A model generated the notes under the pieces. That model searched no databases. It was not told where the DNA came from and saw nothing but the letters and a program-made list of their open reading frames with translations. From Clostridia bacterium (GTDB taxonomy: Bacteria > Bacillota > Clostridia > Saccharofermentanales > Saccharofermentanaceae), in NCBI GenBank assembly GCA_024403755.1, contig JAKSRF010000003.1:1-54275 (forward strand): 54,275 nt of DNA, written 5' to 3'. This document shows, in pieces, positions 26,245-37,139 of this stretch. The position numbers and the translations under genes are program-made. Numbering within the stretch: the first letter of the stretch is position 1; every line of letters begins with the position of its first letter.

Positions 26245-27135
26245 TCAGAAAATCAGATTGAATGATTCAAAGATACCGATAAATCTGATAAGTAAAAACG
26301 GTTCTAACGCCAGAAAAGCGGCACCGCCCAAAGCAATAAAAGGTCCGAATGCCAAATAATCAGGATCATCGGCATAGTGTATACTGTTTTTACGCATCTG
26401 AATCTCTCTTCTGGTTTTTGAAGGATTCTTACTGTTTTTAATTTCTTTATTTTCTTTTGCTATTCTTATATACTTGCGTATTATTAACGGAATTGAGTAA
26501 ATGGCTCCGACAAAAATCGCAATAAGGAACGTGAAATAAAGGCCGTATCCTCCAACAAGGAAGCCGGTCGCGCCCAAAAGCTTTACATCACCCATTCCCA
26601 TACCGACGGTACCGAAGAAAGTCTCACATATGAAGTTAATCAAAAGCAGAACTCCTCCGCCTATAACTGCGCCTAAAACGTGATTGAGAACAAAAACATA
26701 CCACGAAGCTTCAGGAGAAATCCAATAACTTCCTTCTATAAAATCTGCTGCGATAGATAAGAGACCTATAACGGCAACATATACAGAAAACTGATCTGGA
26801 ATAATTCGGTTCAGTTTATCTGCAAACATAGTCAGAATAAATACAGGTACTACAAGAATAATAATACTTAAGTGAATCCATTTGATATCCGCAGTATTAG
26901 TTATTTCGTTAATTTTTGACACGGATAAGAAGTATGTCACTGAACAGCAAACTCCTGCAATGAGTCCGTGAGGAAAATACTTCATTCGTTTGGACAGTCT
27001 GAAGTCAGGAGCTTTGGGGTCATAATCATAATCCTGAAGCCAGCTTTCCGGAAATTTTCCGAAAAGATAAGCTGTAAACATGCCTATTAATAAGCCGAAA
27101 ACGACTAACAAAATATAGATAACAGTTATATTCAT
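26245..27135 (-). CDS. Type 4 prepilin peptidase-like (A24 family) membrane protein
   Basis: The two aspartate motifs of A24 proteases are present: ADKLNRIIPDQ (about residue 108) and GMGDVKLLG (about 187), followed by FGPFIALGG near the C-terminus, as in PilD/TadV relatives. The N-terminal cytoplasmic loop (FPESWLQDYDYDPKAPDF) lacks the zinc-binding CxxC pairs of methylating PilD enzymes. The start at 27135 is chosen because AGGATGG lies 7 bases before it and it opens directly into the first membrane helix; a longer frame runs 23 codons further upstream. No pilin or secretion genes are nearby, so the substrate is unknown. Confidence 0.78.
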   Translation of the reverse strand: MNITVIYILLVVFGLLIGMFTAYLFGKFPESWLQDYDYDPKAPDFRLSKRMKYFPHGLIAGVCCSVTYFLSVSKINEITNTADIKWIHLSIIILVVPVFILTMFADKLNRIIPDQFSVYVAVIGLLSIAADFIEGSYWISPEASWYVFVLNHVLGAVIGGGVLLLINFICETFFGTVGMGMGDVKLLGATGFLVGGYGLYFTFLIAIFVGAIYSIPLIIRKYIRIAKENKEIKNSKNPSKTRREIQMRKNSIHYADDPDYLAFGPFIALGGAAFLALEPFLLIRFIGIFESFNLIF

Positions 27136-27316
27136 AGAAACCATCCTAATTATCATTGTTAGACAATTATACCACAAATCAGGCAAATAAGAAGTTTGAG
27201 ACATGATTTTCGAGCAATAAAAAGTTAGGTAAAATTAGGGCAAAATGTGTAAGTAAAATGAACTAATTTAATAAGAAAACAATTTGTAAATTTGTTAAGA
27301 TATACCCTGTTTCAAT

Positions 27317-27345
27317 TTGACCTATTTGAGGATTAATTGTATAAA
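27317..27345 (+). promoter_or_regulatory. Promoter of glgP
   Basis: TTGACC (27317-27322) and TATAAA (27340-27345) are 17 bases apart. The predicted start near 27352 gives a leader of about 46 bases that contains AGGGGG and a small hairpin. Confidence 0.72.
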
Positions 27346-27365
27346 ATATACATTGTATTTTTATC

Positions 27366-27397
27366 AGGGGGTAACGTCTTGGACGTTTTTATTGTTT
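27366..27397 (+). promoter_or_regulatory. glgP leader: ribosome site separated from the start codon by a hairpin
   Basis: AGGGGG (27366-27371) is the only good ribosome binding site but lies 26 bases before the ATG. Between them AACGTC (27373-27378) pairs with GACGTT (27382-27387) around a TTG loop. If folded, the effective gap shrinks to about 11 bases. The hairpin is followed by TTT, so an attenuator is an alternative reading. Confidence 0.5.
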
Positions 27398-29788
27398 ATG
27401 GCAAATACTAAAATTACAGCAAAGAGCCTTGAGACACAGATTAAATCATATATCAAGGCAGAGACAGGTGGTTCTATTAAAGAGGCATCGGAGCGTGATT
27501 ATTGGACTGCTTTGTCAAGAAGTATAGTTGAGATTATTTCAGACAACTGGCAGAAGACAAGAGAGAGTTATGATAATGTTAGACAGGCTCATTATTTTTC
27601 TGCAGAATTCCTTGAAGGTCGTTCAATGTTAAACAATCTCGTAAATCTTGGGATTTATGATGAAGCTAAAGAGGCAATGGAGTCCTTTGGAGTTAATTTG
27701 ACGGATGTTTTGGAGGAAGAGACCGATCCTGCTTTGGGTAACGGAGGTCTCGGAAGACTTGCAGCTTGTTTTCTTGATTCATGTGCAACACTTAATCTTC
27801 CTGTTACGGGTTACGGTATTATGTATCGTTACGGTTTATTCCGTCAGAGTATCGAGAACGGTTTTCAGAAGGAATATCCTGATTCTTGGATGGAGAGAGG
27901 ATATCCTTTCATTATCTCGCATTATACAGAGCGTGTGAAGATTCACTACAATGATATGGATGTTTGGGCTTATCCTTGTGATTTGCCTATTACTGGTTAC
28001 GGCACAAATAATGTTAATCTTTTGCGTTTGTGGAAGGCTGAGCCGGCACAGGAGTTTGATTTCAATCTTTTTAACTCACAGCGTTTTGATGATGCTGTTA
28101 TTCAGCGTAACAGAGTAAATGATATTTGGAGAGTTCTTTATCCGAATGATACTTCTTATGACGGAAAGGTTTTACGAGTTAGACAACAGTATTTCTTTGT
28201 ATCCGCGTCACTTCAGGATATTGTAAGAAGATATAAGAAGGTTCATGGCGATGATCTTCGTGATTTTGCAAAGTATAATTCAATACAGCTTAACGATACA
28301 CATCCTGTAATAGGAATTCCTGAGCTTATGAGAATTCTTGTTGATGAGAACGGCGTTCGTTGGGAGGATGCTTGGGAGATAGTTAAGGAGACTTTCGCTT
28401 ATACAAATCATACCGTAATGCAGGAAGCACTTGAGAAATGGGATATCTCAATATTCAGATTCCTTTTCCCGCGTATTTTTGAAATCGTAGAAGGTATAAA
28501 TAATCAGTTCCGTGCTCAGATGTATGAGGCAGGTCTTTACACTGATGTTATAGACAGAATGAGTCCTCTTGCAGACGGAAAGGTTCATATGGCTTGGCTT
28601 GCTGTGTACGGTTCACATTCAGTTAACGGTGTAGCTGCTCTTCATACTGATATTCTTAAAGCAGATACTCTCAAGGATTGGTATGCAATTTATCCTGAGA
28701 AGTTCTCAAATAAGACAAACGGTGTTACACCGAGAAGATGGCTTCGCTCTTGTAATCCTGAATTGTCGGCACTTATTACTGAGCTTGTCGGAGATGACAG
28801 TTGGGTAACCAATCTTGATGAACTTAAGAAGATTGAGAAGTATAAGAATGACAAGGAAGTAATGAAGCGTCTCCTTGCCATAAAGAAAAACAATAAACAA
28901 AAGTTTGCCGACTATATGAAGCAGGCATACAGTGTAGAACTTAATACTGATTCTGTATTTGATATTCAGATTAAGCGACTCCATGAGTATAAGCGTCAGC
29001 TTTTAAATGCTTTATATGCTTTAAATCTCTATGACAGAATTAAGGAAGACCCTTCACTTGATTTACCGCCGGTTACTATTATGTTTGGTGCTAAGGCGGC
29101 TCCGGGTTATTTCAGAGCAAAGGCAATTATTAAGTTCATTAATGAGATAGCAAAATTAATCGATAACGATCCTGATATGGAAGGTCGCCTTAAGGTTGTA
29201 TTTGTCGAGAATTACAATGTATCAAACGGAGAGAAAATGTTTCCGGCAGCTGATATCTCAGAGCAGATTTCCACAGCCGGACTTGAGGCTTCAGGTACAG
29301 GTAACATGAAGTTTATGATGAACGGTGCTGTTACACTCGGTACTCTTGACGGCGCAAATGTTGAGATTGCAGAGGCTGTAGGTGATGAGAATATTTACAT
29401 TTTCGGATGCCGTGCTAATGATATGGCTGCTACAAAGGCTTATTACAATCCAAAGTGGCAGTATGAGAATATTCCGGGTATAAAGAAGGCTCTTGATCGT
29501 TTAATTGACGGCTCATTTAATGATGACGGTACCGGTATGTTCCGAGATTTGTATAACGGAATTATTTATGGTGATAATTGGCAGCCGGGCGATCCTTATT
29601 ACGTTCTTGGTGATTTTGACGATTACAGAAAGACAAGAGATCGTGTTTATACAGATTATAAGGACGATTTGAAGTGGGCTAAGATGTGTTGGGTTAATAT
29701 CTGCAATTCAGGTCGATTCTCTTCAGATCGTACTATTTCAGAATATGCTTCAGAGATTTGGAACATTAAGCCTTGTAAAATTAAGTAA
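27398..29788 (+). CDS. glgP: Glycogen/alpha-glucan phosphorylase
   Basis: GlgP releases glucose-1-phosphate from non-reducing ends of glycogen. At 796 residues it has the family length. Conserved segments are LGNGGLGRLAACFLDS (about 107-122), LNDTHPVIGIPELMR (about 296-310), and the pyridoxal-phosphate site EASGTGNMKFMMNG (Lys near 637) followed by GTLDGANVEI. The ATG at 27398 begins MANTKIT; the frame extends 27 codons upstream but that part overlaps the promoter and reads as non-protein. Monocistronic, with its own promoter and terminator, 14 kb from the glgBCDA operon. It carries no Lys-rich tail. Confidence 0.96.
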   Translation: MANTKITAKSLETQIKSYIKAETGGSIKEASERDYWTALSRSIVEIISDNWQKTRESYDNVRQAHYFSAEFLEGRSMLNNLVNLGIYDEAKEAMESFGVNLTDVLEEETDPALGNGGLGRLAACFLDSCATLNLPVTGYGIMYRYGLFRQSIENGFQKEYPDSWMERGYPFIISHYTERVKIHYNDMDVWAYPCDLPITGYGTNNVNLLRLWKAEPAQEFDFNLFNSQRFDDAVIQRNRVNDIWRVLYPNDTSYDGKVLRVRQQYFFVSASLQDIVRRYKKVHGDDLRDFAKYNSIQLNDTHPVIGIPELMRILVDENGVRWEDAWEIVKETFAYTNHTVMQEALEKWDISIFRFLFPRIFEIVEGINNQFRAQMYEAGLYTDVIDRMSPLADGKVHMAWLAVYGSHSVNGVAALHTDILKADTLKDWYAIYPEKFSNKTNGVTPRRWLRSCNPELSALITELVGDDSWVTNLDELKKIEKYKNDKEVMKRLLAIKKNNKQKFADYMKQAYSVELNTDSVFDIQIKRLHEYKRQLLNALYALNLYDRIKEDPSLDLPPVTIMFGAKAAPGYFRAKAIIKFINEIAKLIDNDPDMEGRLKVVFVENYNVSNGEKMFPAADISEQISTAGLEASGTGNMKFMMNGAVTLGTLDGANVEIAEAVGDENIYIFGCRANDMAATKAYYNPKWQYENIPGIKKALDRLIDGSFNDDGTGMFRDLYNGIIYGDNWQPGDPYYVLGDFDDYRKTRDRVYTDYKDDLKWAKMCWVNICNSGRFSSDRTISEYASEIWNIKPCKIK

Positions 29789-29817
29789 TCAGTACATTGA
29801 TGCATAAATAAAACATT

Positions 29818-29855
29818 AACTCGGATTGCGAATGATGCAGTCCGAGTTTTTTTGA
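29818..29855 (+). terminator. Terminator of glgP
   Basis: AACTCGGATTGC (29818-29829) pairs with GCAGTCCGAGTT (29837-29848) with one G-T, loop of 7, followed by TTTTTT. Confidence 0.9.
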
Positions 29856-29920
29856 ATACGGCAGAAGAATTGAACGGTAAACCACAGAAGCTTGATATGA
29901 ACGGTGTAGCTGCACACTAA
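29856..29920 (+). pseudogene. Possible C-terminal fragment of a lost gene
   Basis: In the frame from 29854 the DNA encodes NTAEELNGKPQKLDMNGVAAH and then stops at 29917-29919. There is no start codon or ribosome site. The ELNGKPQK stretch is faintly like the NxRPRK segment near the end of IS30-type transposases; this resemblance is too short to rely on. The next 70 bases, up to the kinase stop at 29992, hold nothing I recognise. Confidence 0.2.
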
Positions 29921-29991
29921 ACGGAAAGCCCGCCAACAGTGTTATTACAGAGCTGGCGAGCAATTCAATACTGCTTCGCAGGAGTAAGGTT

Positions 29992-32079
29992 TTACTTTGT
30001 AATCGGAAAAATCAATGTAGCTTTGAACAAATCTCCATCGATGTCGAGTTTTAAGGTTCCGTGCTGAAGCTCAGTCAGACTTTGCGCTATTGAAAGTCCC
30101 AGACCGTTACCTTCGGTTAAACTGTTTCTGGATTTATCGCCGCGTACAAATCTCTCAAGAAGTTCTTCCGAACTGATGTTGAGTTCTTGCGCGGAGGTAT
30201 TCTTAAAGGTAATAACCGCATTCTCATCAATTGCCTTCAATGTAAGATAAACTCGTGAACCTCTTAGTGAATACTTGCAGATATTATTCATCAGGTTATC
30301 AAAGATTCTCCACATTCTCCGAGGATCAGCGTTAATCATAACCGATTCGGGAGAACAGTCAGTTACCAAGGTGAGCTCAGAAGCAGCGAGTTTATCTTCG
30401 TATTCACCGCTTACTTGTGAGATGAACATTGTGGCATCGCACTCTGCCAGGTTAACCTCAATATTTCCGGTTCCGGCACGGGAGGCTTCCACCAGGTCCT
30501 CAATCAATTTTTTTAATTTGTCGGACTGAGTAATAAGTACTTCGGAATATTCTTTGATGACGTCGGTATTCGTGGAATTACTATTTGCAGAATTGTTATC
30601 TGCGGTCAGATTATCGACTTCTTTAGTAATTAATCCGACGTAGTTAATGATTGAAGTGAGCGGAGTTTTAATGTCATGTGAGACATTGGTGATGAGTTCG
30701 GTTTTAAGAAGTTCACTTCTCATCTTGCTTTGGATGGCCTGTGACATTCCGGAAGAGATGTTATTAAGATTGTCAGCACACTCTTTGAAGTCAAAGCGAA
30801 GGGGAACGGTATCAACCTTATAGTCGGTGTTGCCGCCTGCAAGGGCCTGAGTGCCTTTCTTAATCTGATTGAAGGAGAAGGTTACACGATAGAGGATAAA
30901 CAATATTATGAGCTTCTCAATGAACCACATGATTAAGAGGCTATCCGTCTCACTGTTACTTATGAGGATTCCAAAGAACTCGCAGAACGTGAGGACACCT
31001 ACCAGTAGAGCAATCTTCCAATAGAGATTGATAAGTGAGATTGACTCTGTGAGTATTCTTTTTATTCGATGCAAGACTTTATGTATAACACGAACAAGTT
31101 TGCTGCAGAGTGAGCTTCTGATAAGGGTATGCCCCTTAAGCTGGATGGCAAGAATAACACAAAGGCAGAGAGTAAGGGCAACGCCCAAGGTCGTAGAGAG
31201 TGTCATAAACAGCATGAAAGCCAAGATATTTCCTTGCATCTCGAAGAAATCCCAAATCTCGAATAGAAAGTAAGCGATAGCGATTACTCCGCTACCGACG
31301 GCCGCGAGCGGAAGCTCAAAAGGAATTCGGGCAGGGAATGAGATTGAAGGTTTAGCTTGAGGGGGTGCGGAATAGGAAGCTACAGGATTCTCGATAGCAG
31401 AGTCATTGTTTCCTACTGATTTCATAAGAAGAATGAAGGTTATAAAGGCTATAATGAATGCTACAGCAACGATGGCTATTCCGTAATACCTAAACAGATA
31501 CAAATAATGAATTAATTTGATTGTAGGGGCCAGGAAAGAGCGCTGTGTGATGTCCGGATTGAAATAGATTTCTAAAACGTAGAATTCAGAATTGCTGCGA
31601 TATTTCTCGAGAGCGGAATTATTAACGGAGTCAATGGAAACATCAGGTCTATCGATAATCTCATTGCTGTAATAACTTTCTACGCCCTCGTCATCAATCT
31701 CAATGTGTGACTTGGATACTTCATAGACCTTGGTAATGGTTTGAGTAATGCCTTGTATGAATACCTGATTTTCCGAGGAGCCGGAGGCAACAATATTTTC
31801 TTTACTGTCGTAAATATCGTATGCAAGGTTCAAACGTGAATAATTACTTAATCGTATTCCGAGCAATTCTGAATGGACGATGTCGTCCATTGTCATATTA
31901 ATCTGGGAATTAACATAATCGTTAACCAGAGTCTCCTCTGATTTAGCGTAGAAATCACTGATACTTGCCAATACCAGGCAGAATCCGCTTATTGTCGTAA
32001 TTACCGTCATCAAGGTGCAGACAATCCCCAGGAGGAGTTTTGAGCCGAGACTCTTGTTCGTATTTTTTTTGTTTGTCAT
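29992..32079 (-). CDS. Membrane sensor histidine kinase, VanS-like
   Basis: This 695-residue kinase has an N-terminal membrane helix (about 17-37), an extracytoplasmic region (about 40-195), several further helices up to about residue 400, a HAMP-like segment and a HisKA/HATPase core. The H-box is NVSHDIKTPLTSIINYVG (His near 466), the N-box DPRRMWRIFDNLMNNICKYS (near 575) and the G2 box GNGLGLSIAQSL (near 655). The usual DxGxG G1 motif is replaced by FKNTSAQELNISSEELLERF, as in a known Firmicutes subgroup, so this need not mean inactivity. It lies 6 bases after its response regulator on the minus strand. Confidence 0.9.
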   Translation of the reverse strand: MTNKKNTNKSLGSKLLLGIVCTLMTVITTISGFCLVLASISDFYAKSEETLVNDYVNSQINMTMDDIVHSELLGIRLSNYSRLNLAYDIYDSKENIVASGSSENQVFIQGITQTITKVYEVSKSHIEIDDEGVESYYSNEIIDRPDVSIDSVNNSALEKYRSNSEFYVLEIYFNPDITQRSFLAPTIKLIHYLYLFRYYGIAIVAVAFIIAFITFILLMKSVGNNDSAIENPVASYSAPPQAKPSISFPARIPFELPLAAVGSGVIAIAYFLFEIWDFFEMQGNILAFMLFMTLSTTLGVALTLCLCVILAIQLKGHTLIRSSLCSKLVRVIHKVLHRIKRILTESISLINLYWKIALLVGVLTFCEFFGILISNSETDSLLIMWFIEKLIILFILYRVTFSFNQIKKGTQALAGGNTDYKVDTVPLRFDFKECADNLNNISSGMSQAIQSKMRSELLKTELITNVSHDIKTPLTSIINYVGLITKEVDNLTADNNSANSNSTNTDVIKEYSEVLITQSDKLKKLIEDLVEASRAGTGNIEVNLAECDATMFISQVSGEYEDKLAASELTLVTDCSPESVMINADPRRMWRIFDNLMNNICKYSLRGSRVYLTLKAIDENAVITFKNTSAQELNISSEELLERFVRGDKSRNSLTEGNGLGLSIAQSLTELQHGTLKLDIDGDLFKATLIFPITK

Positions 32080-32085
32080 ACTGCT

Positions 32086-32784
32086 TTAATTCCTTTGTTT
32101 TTCAATAATGTAGCCTTGTCCGAAAACAACTTTTATGTAACGAGGTTCGGTCGGATTGATTTCAATCTTTTCCCGAATGTGACGAATATGCACAGCGACA
32201 GTATTCTCACCGCCTATGACGGAGTCTTCTTTCCAAATGAGATGATAAATCTCCTTGGGAGAGAATACTCGGTCGGGATTAGAGATTAGTAGCTTTAGGA
32301 TATCGAATTCCTTTGGGGTCAGATACACCGGGTTATCATCTACCTTGAGGCTCTTGGAGATGTCATTCAGGACAATTCCGCCGAGTATGTATTCTTCCTG
32401 TTTTTTTGGTTCGGTACGACTTCTTCCGATACGTCTTATTTGAGAATTAACTCGTGCCACTACCTCCAGCGGATTAAAAGGCTTCGTCACGTAATCATCG
32501 GCTCCTGTATTGAGACCGTTGATTATATCGTAGTCCTCACTTTTGGCGGTGAGCATAATAACCGGGACGTCACTTATTCTGCGAATCTTCTCAAGGGCTG
32601 TGATGCCGTCCATGACCGGCATCATAATATCCAAGAGAATGAGATCGATTGAACCTTCGCGTACTGCATTTATGGCTTCAAAGCCATTGCTTGCAGTCAA
32701 AAATTCGTAGTCCGGGTTATTGAGATAAATCTTGAGGGCGTTGGTAATAGCTGCCTCGTCATCGCAAATCAGAATTCTATACAT
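32086..32784 (-). CDS. OmpR/PhoB-family response regulator
   Basis: The receiver domain (1-120) has the acidic pocket CDDE (residues 8-10), phospho-acceptor Asp52 in LILLDIMMP, Thr in MLTAKSEDYD, and Lys in YVTKPFNP. The winged-helix DNA-binding domain (about 130-230) includes LTPKEFDILKLLISNPDRVF and VAVHIRHIREKIE. Length 232 is standard. It is transcribed first, ahead of the kinase, and has an AGGAGGA ribosome site. Targets are unknown; this family commonly controls envelope-stress and antibiotic-resistance genes. Confidence 0.95.
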   Translation of the reverse strand: MYRILICDDEAAITNALKIYLNNPDYEFLTASNGFEAINAVREGSIDLILLDIMMPVMDGITALEKIRRISDVPVIMLTAKSEDYDIINGLNTGADDYVTKPFNPLEVVARVNSQIRRIGRSRTEPKKQEEYILGGIVLNDISKSLKVDDNPVYLTPKEFDILKLLISNPDRVFSPKEIYHLIWKEDSVIGGENTVAVHIRHIREKIEINPTEPRYIKVVFGQGYIIEKQRN

Positions 32785-32805
32785 ATTTCCTCCTCGTGTA
32801 GCCCC

Positions 32806-32811
32806 ATTATA
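32806..32811 (-). promoter_or_regulatory. -10 element upstream of the VanS-like two-component genes
   Basis: On the minus strand TATAAT lies 22 bases before the regulator start. No convincing -35 is seen at 16-18 bases, so the promoter may need an activator. Confidence 0.4.
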
Positions 32812-32906
32812 GAGAAATCCTTTTTAACATAGTGCACTTAAGTTTTTAAGATTTGTTTAAGGTATAGTATATTGCATTTTATCGAAAAGGGAGAATAATT
32901 CAATGA

Positions 32907-33238
32907 AACGGTATTGCATGTCGTGAAGATGTATTTGCAGTTTTTGCAAATTCAGTAGAGTTTTATAATCTTTGCCTAAAATACGGTGTAGTAGCCGGTT
33001 TAACCTGCGCATACGGATTTGTTTTCAGTCCTGAATTTATGGGACTTAACTTGAATAATACTGATTATGTAGAGTATATGTATCGCGCATTCTTCGGTCG
33101 TGAGGCTGATGAGGAAGGCTTAACATACCGGGTTGATAAGCTTAATGCCGGAACAGCAGATTTTTTGATATCTATAACGGTTTCTCATGTTCGGCTGAAT
33201 TTGTTAATCTTTGTGCCGAATACGGTATTCAGGCATAA
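32907..33238 (+). pseudogene. Decayed DUF4214 domain gene (truncated, internally deleted, frameshifted)
   Basis: From 32907 the frame gives NGIACREDVFAVFANSVEFY then NLCLKYGVVAG, a typical end of a DUF4214 repeat, directly joined to LTCAYGFVFSPEF and NNTDYVEYMYRAFFGREADE, which belongs to the next repeat. The roughly 40 residues normally between are missing. At the T6 run (33161-33166) the frame breaks: adding one T restores DIYNGFSCSAEFVNLCAEYG, the expected repeat ending, to a TAA at 33236-33238. A stop lies immediately upstream (32904-32906), so the N-terminus is gone. DUF4214 repeats usually end secreted or surface proteins. Confidence 0.8.
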
Positions 33239-33244
33239 AAACCA

Positions 33245-34039
33245 TTAAATATTTATTATATTTACTTCTGGCCTTGCACCGAGTCTGAGAGGAAGAAGGA
33301 CACAACCGATTCCTCTTGAAATGAAAATCTTTTTACCGTTTACTTCGTGAAGACCGGTGTAGATACCATAGTTCTTGGCAATTCGGTCCTTGCGAAGTAC
33401 GGTGAATTCGATTTTAAACGGAGTTCTGATTTGACCTCCGTGAATATGGCCTGACAAAATAAGTTTATTATTTCTGAATGCTTCTTCCGGAGCCAATAAA
33501 GCATAATCAGGGTTATGTACTACAATAATATCGGATTCTTCACTCGGCATATCCCATACGCGGTTTATCTTACCGGAGTCGCGAATACCGCAAATCCTAT
33601 AAAGCTTACCTTCTTTGTTAATACAAACGGAATCACCGTCAATCAGCTTAAATCCACATTCTTCTAAGTCTTCTGAAGAGAGCTCTGTTGCTTTATCATG
33701 ATTACCGGTTACGCCGATAAACGGAATGTTGAGTTCATCGCAGGTGCTTTTTATTCTTTGCATAAGATCGCGGGCTTTGCATAAATCACTTTTTTTGTTT
33801 ATCAAATCTCCTCCGAAAATCACAACATCCGGTTTCTGATTATAAATAGTATCGGTTATTCTCTTTGCCGGTATAAAACAAAAACTCATATGAAGGTCAC
33901 TGAAAAATAAGATTTTGAGAGACGATTTGTTGTTGCCGTTGATACTGTTTTCAGTAACTTTGAGCCAATGTGGCTCAATAAGTGCTGCTGTCACCGGACA
34001 TATAATAAATGCTGCTATTGCAATCAAAATGTATTTCAT
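33245..34039 (-). CDS. Membrane-anchored metallophosphoesterase
   Basis: An N-terminal membrane helix (about 2-20) is followed by a calcineurin-like phosphoesterase domain. All metal-binding motifs are seen: FFSDLHMS (Asp48, His50), FGGDLIN (about 76), GVTGNHDK (about 109) and LSGHIHGGQ (about 205). The family resembles YkuE/YaeI-type phosphoesterases, which act on membrane-linked pyrophosphates such as UDP-diacylglucosamine; substrate here is unproven. It is 264 residues, normal. Its stop abuts the DUF4214 remnant. Confidence 0.9.
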   Translation of the reverse strand: MKYILIAIAAFIICPVTAALIEPHWLKVTENSINGNNKSSLKILFFSDLHMSFCFIPAKRITDTIYNQKPDVVIFGGDLINKKSDLCKARDLMQRIKSTCDELNIPFIGVTGNHDKATELSSEDLEECGFKLIDGDSVCINKEGKLYRICGIRDSGKINRVWDMPSEESDIIVVHNPDYALLAPEEAFRNNKLILSGHIHGGQIRTPFKIEFTVLRKDRIAKNYGIYTGLHEVNGKKIFISRGIGCVLLPLRLGARPEVNIINI

Positions 34040-34093
34040 CAGTTAATACCCTTTTTCGAGAATAAATTAGATTTAATATACCATATTTTATGT

Positions 34094-34099
34094 TATAAT
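34094..34099 (+). promoter_or_regulatory. -10 element for the PC4-like gene
   Basis: A perfect TATAAT lies 40 bases before the start codon; the -35 is poor (GATTTA or ATTTAA at 17-18 bases). AT-rich context. Confidence 0.4.
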
Positions 34100-34139
34100 C
34101 GAAAAGTATTATTTTATGAGGCACGGAGGAATTGTTTTT

Positions 34140-34382
34140 ATGCCAAAAACAGAGATTAAATCAGAGATTGTTAAGACTATAGGCACTCTTGCCAGTAATA
34201 AGACCGGCTGGAATCGTGAAGTAAATATAGTTCGCTGGAATGAGGGTAAGGCTAAATTAGATATCCGTGACTGGGGCCCTAATCATGAGCGTGTAGGTAA
34301 GGGAATCTCATTAAGCAGTGAAGAAGTAGCAGTTCTCAAGGAATTACTTGCTGATTACGATCCTTATGAGTGTGAAGAGTGA
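34140..34382 (+). CDS. YdbC/PC4-like single-stranded nucleic-acid-binding protein
   Basis: This 80-residue protein matches the bacterial PC4 (p15 coactivator) family: TGWNREVNIVRWNEGKAKLD forms the beta-sheet nucleic-acid face and GISLSSEEVAVLKELL the C-terminal helix. Structurally studied YdbC relatives bind single-stranded DNA. The start at 34140 lies 10 bases after CGGAGGA; a frame extending 8 codons further upstream would run through that site. It begins a plus-strand group that continues into a membrane protein 8 bases downstream. Confidence 0.85.
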   Translation: MPKTEIKSEIVKTIGTLASNKTGWNREVNIVRWNEGKAKLDIRDWGPNHERVGKGISLSSEEVAVLKELLADYDPYECEE

Positions 34383-34389
34383 CGTATAA

Positions 34390-35001
34390 ATGAGAAGCGA
34401 AGAGCGATCCGGAATTGTTTTTTTATTTGTCTTATTTTTGTGGGGGACTCCTGTTACGGAGCCCTTCCGTGTTTTTGCGGAATATCTGAGTAAATTCCTT
34501 TTTGATTTCAGTGATAAGATTAAGCTGAACGAAGAGGGGATTCCCGCAAATATTTTGAATTTTGTTTTTTTGTGTATTATAGGTGTATTACTTCTGTTGT
34601 TGTCTAAAACAAAGTTTGTTACGGTTATACCTCTGTTAGCTTTGCAGTTGACAATAACAGTAATGGTAATTTATATCTTGAGAGATTATATTTTTGATAC
34701 TAAAAGGATGGCTGTATATTTGGTTCTTCTTGTCGCAGTGTCTTTGCTTTTTGCCTTGCGTAAAGAGAAGATTTTGATATGGCTTGCTGATTTGTATATT
34801 TTTTCTATACCTGTTTTTCTCTTGTGCGGTTTGCTTTTAAAGAATTTCAATGCTATGAATTTTATTGCAGGAAAACAGACAGTATCGTATTCGGAATGCT
34901 TTAACGGTGTGTTCGGAATAAATGGTATTTTATGGGGATTATTTTGGCTGATACTTGTTTTTCTTCCTCTTATCTATAATATTCCGGGACGAAGAAAATA
35001 A
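34390..35001 (+). CDS. Hypothetical membrane protein, five to six helices
   Basis: I do not recognise a family. The 203-residue protein shows a short charged N-terminus (MRSEERS), a first hydrophobic region (about 9-35), then helices near 55-73, 77-97, 112-128, 134-155 and 177-197. No catalytic motif is seen. It starts 8 bases after the PC4-like gene and ends 29 bases before ligA, so the three are probably co-transcribed. Confidence 0.6.
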   Translation: MRSEERSGIVFLFVLFLWGTPVTEPFRVFAEYLSKFLFDFSDKIKLNEEGIPANILNFVFLCIIGVLLLLLSKTKFVTVIPLLALQLTITVMVIYILRDYIFDTKRMAVYLVLLVAVSLLFALRKEKILIWLADLYIFSIPVFLLCGLLLKNFNAMNFIAGKQTVSYSECFNGVFGINGILWGLFWLILVFLPLIYNIPGRRK

Positions 35002-35027
35002 AACGGCAGAAAGTATAACTGAGGTGA

Positions 35028-37111
<2,084 letters not shown>

Positions 37112-37139
37112 AAATTCAGTATTCTTTTGGAGGTGCTTT

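Noticed and set aside
29781-29963. 60-codon minus-strand frame after glgP
   Set aside because: It overlaps the glgP terminator and has no ribosome site; protein looks random.
34590-34980. Possible toxin-antitoxin pair of the PC4-like and membrane proteins
   Set aside because: The PC4-like protein belongs to a housekeeping nucleic-acid-binding family and the membrane protein is too large and complex for a typical toxin.
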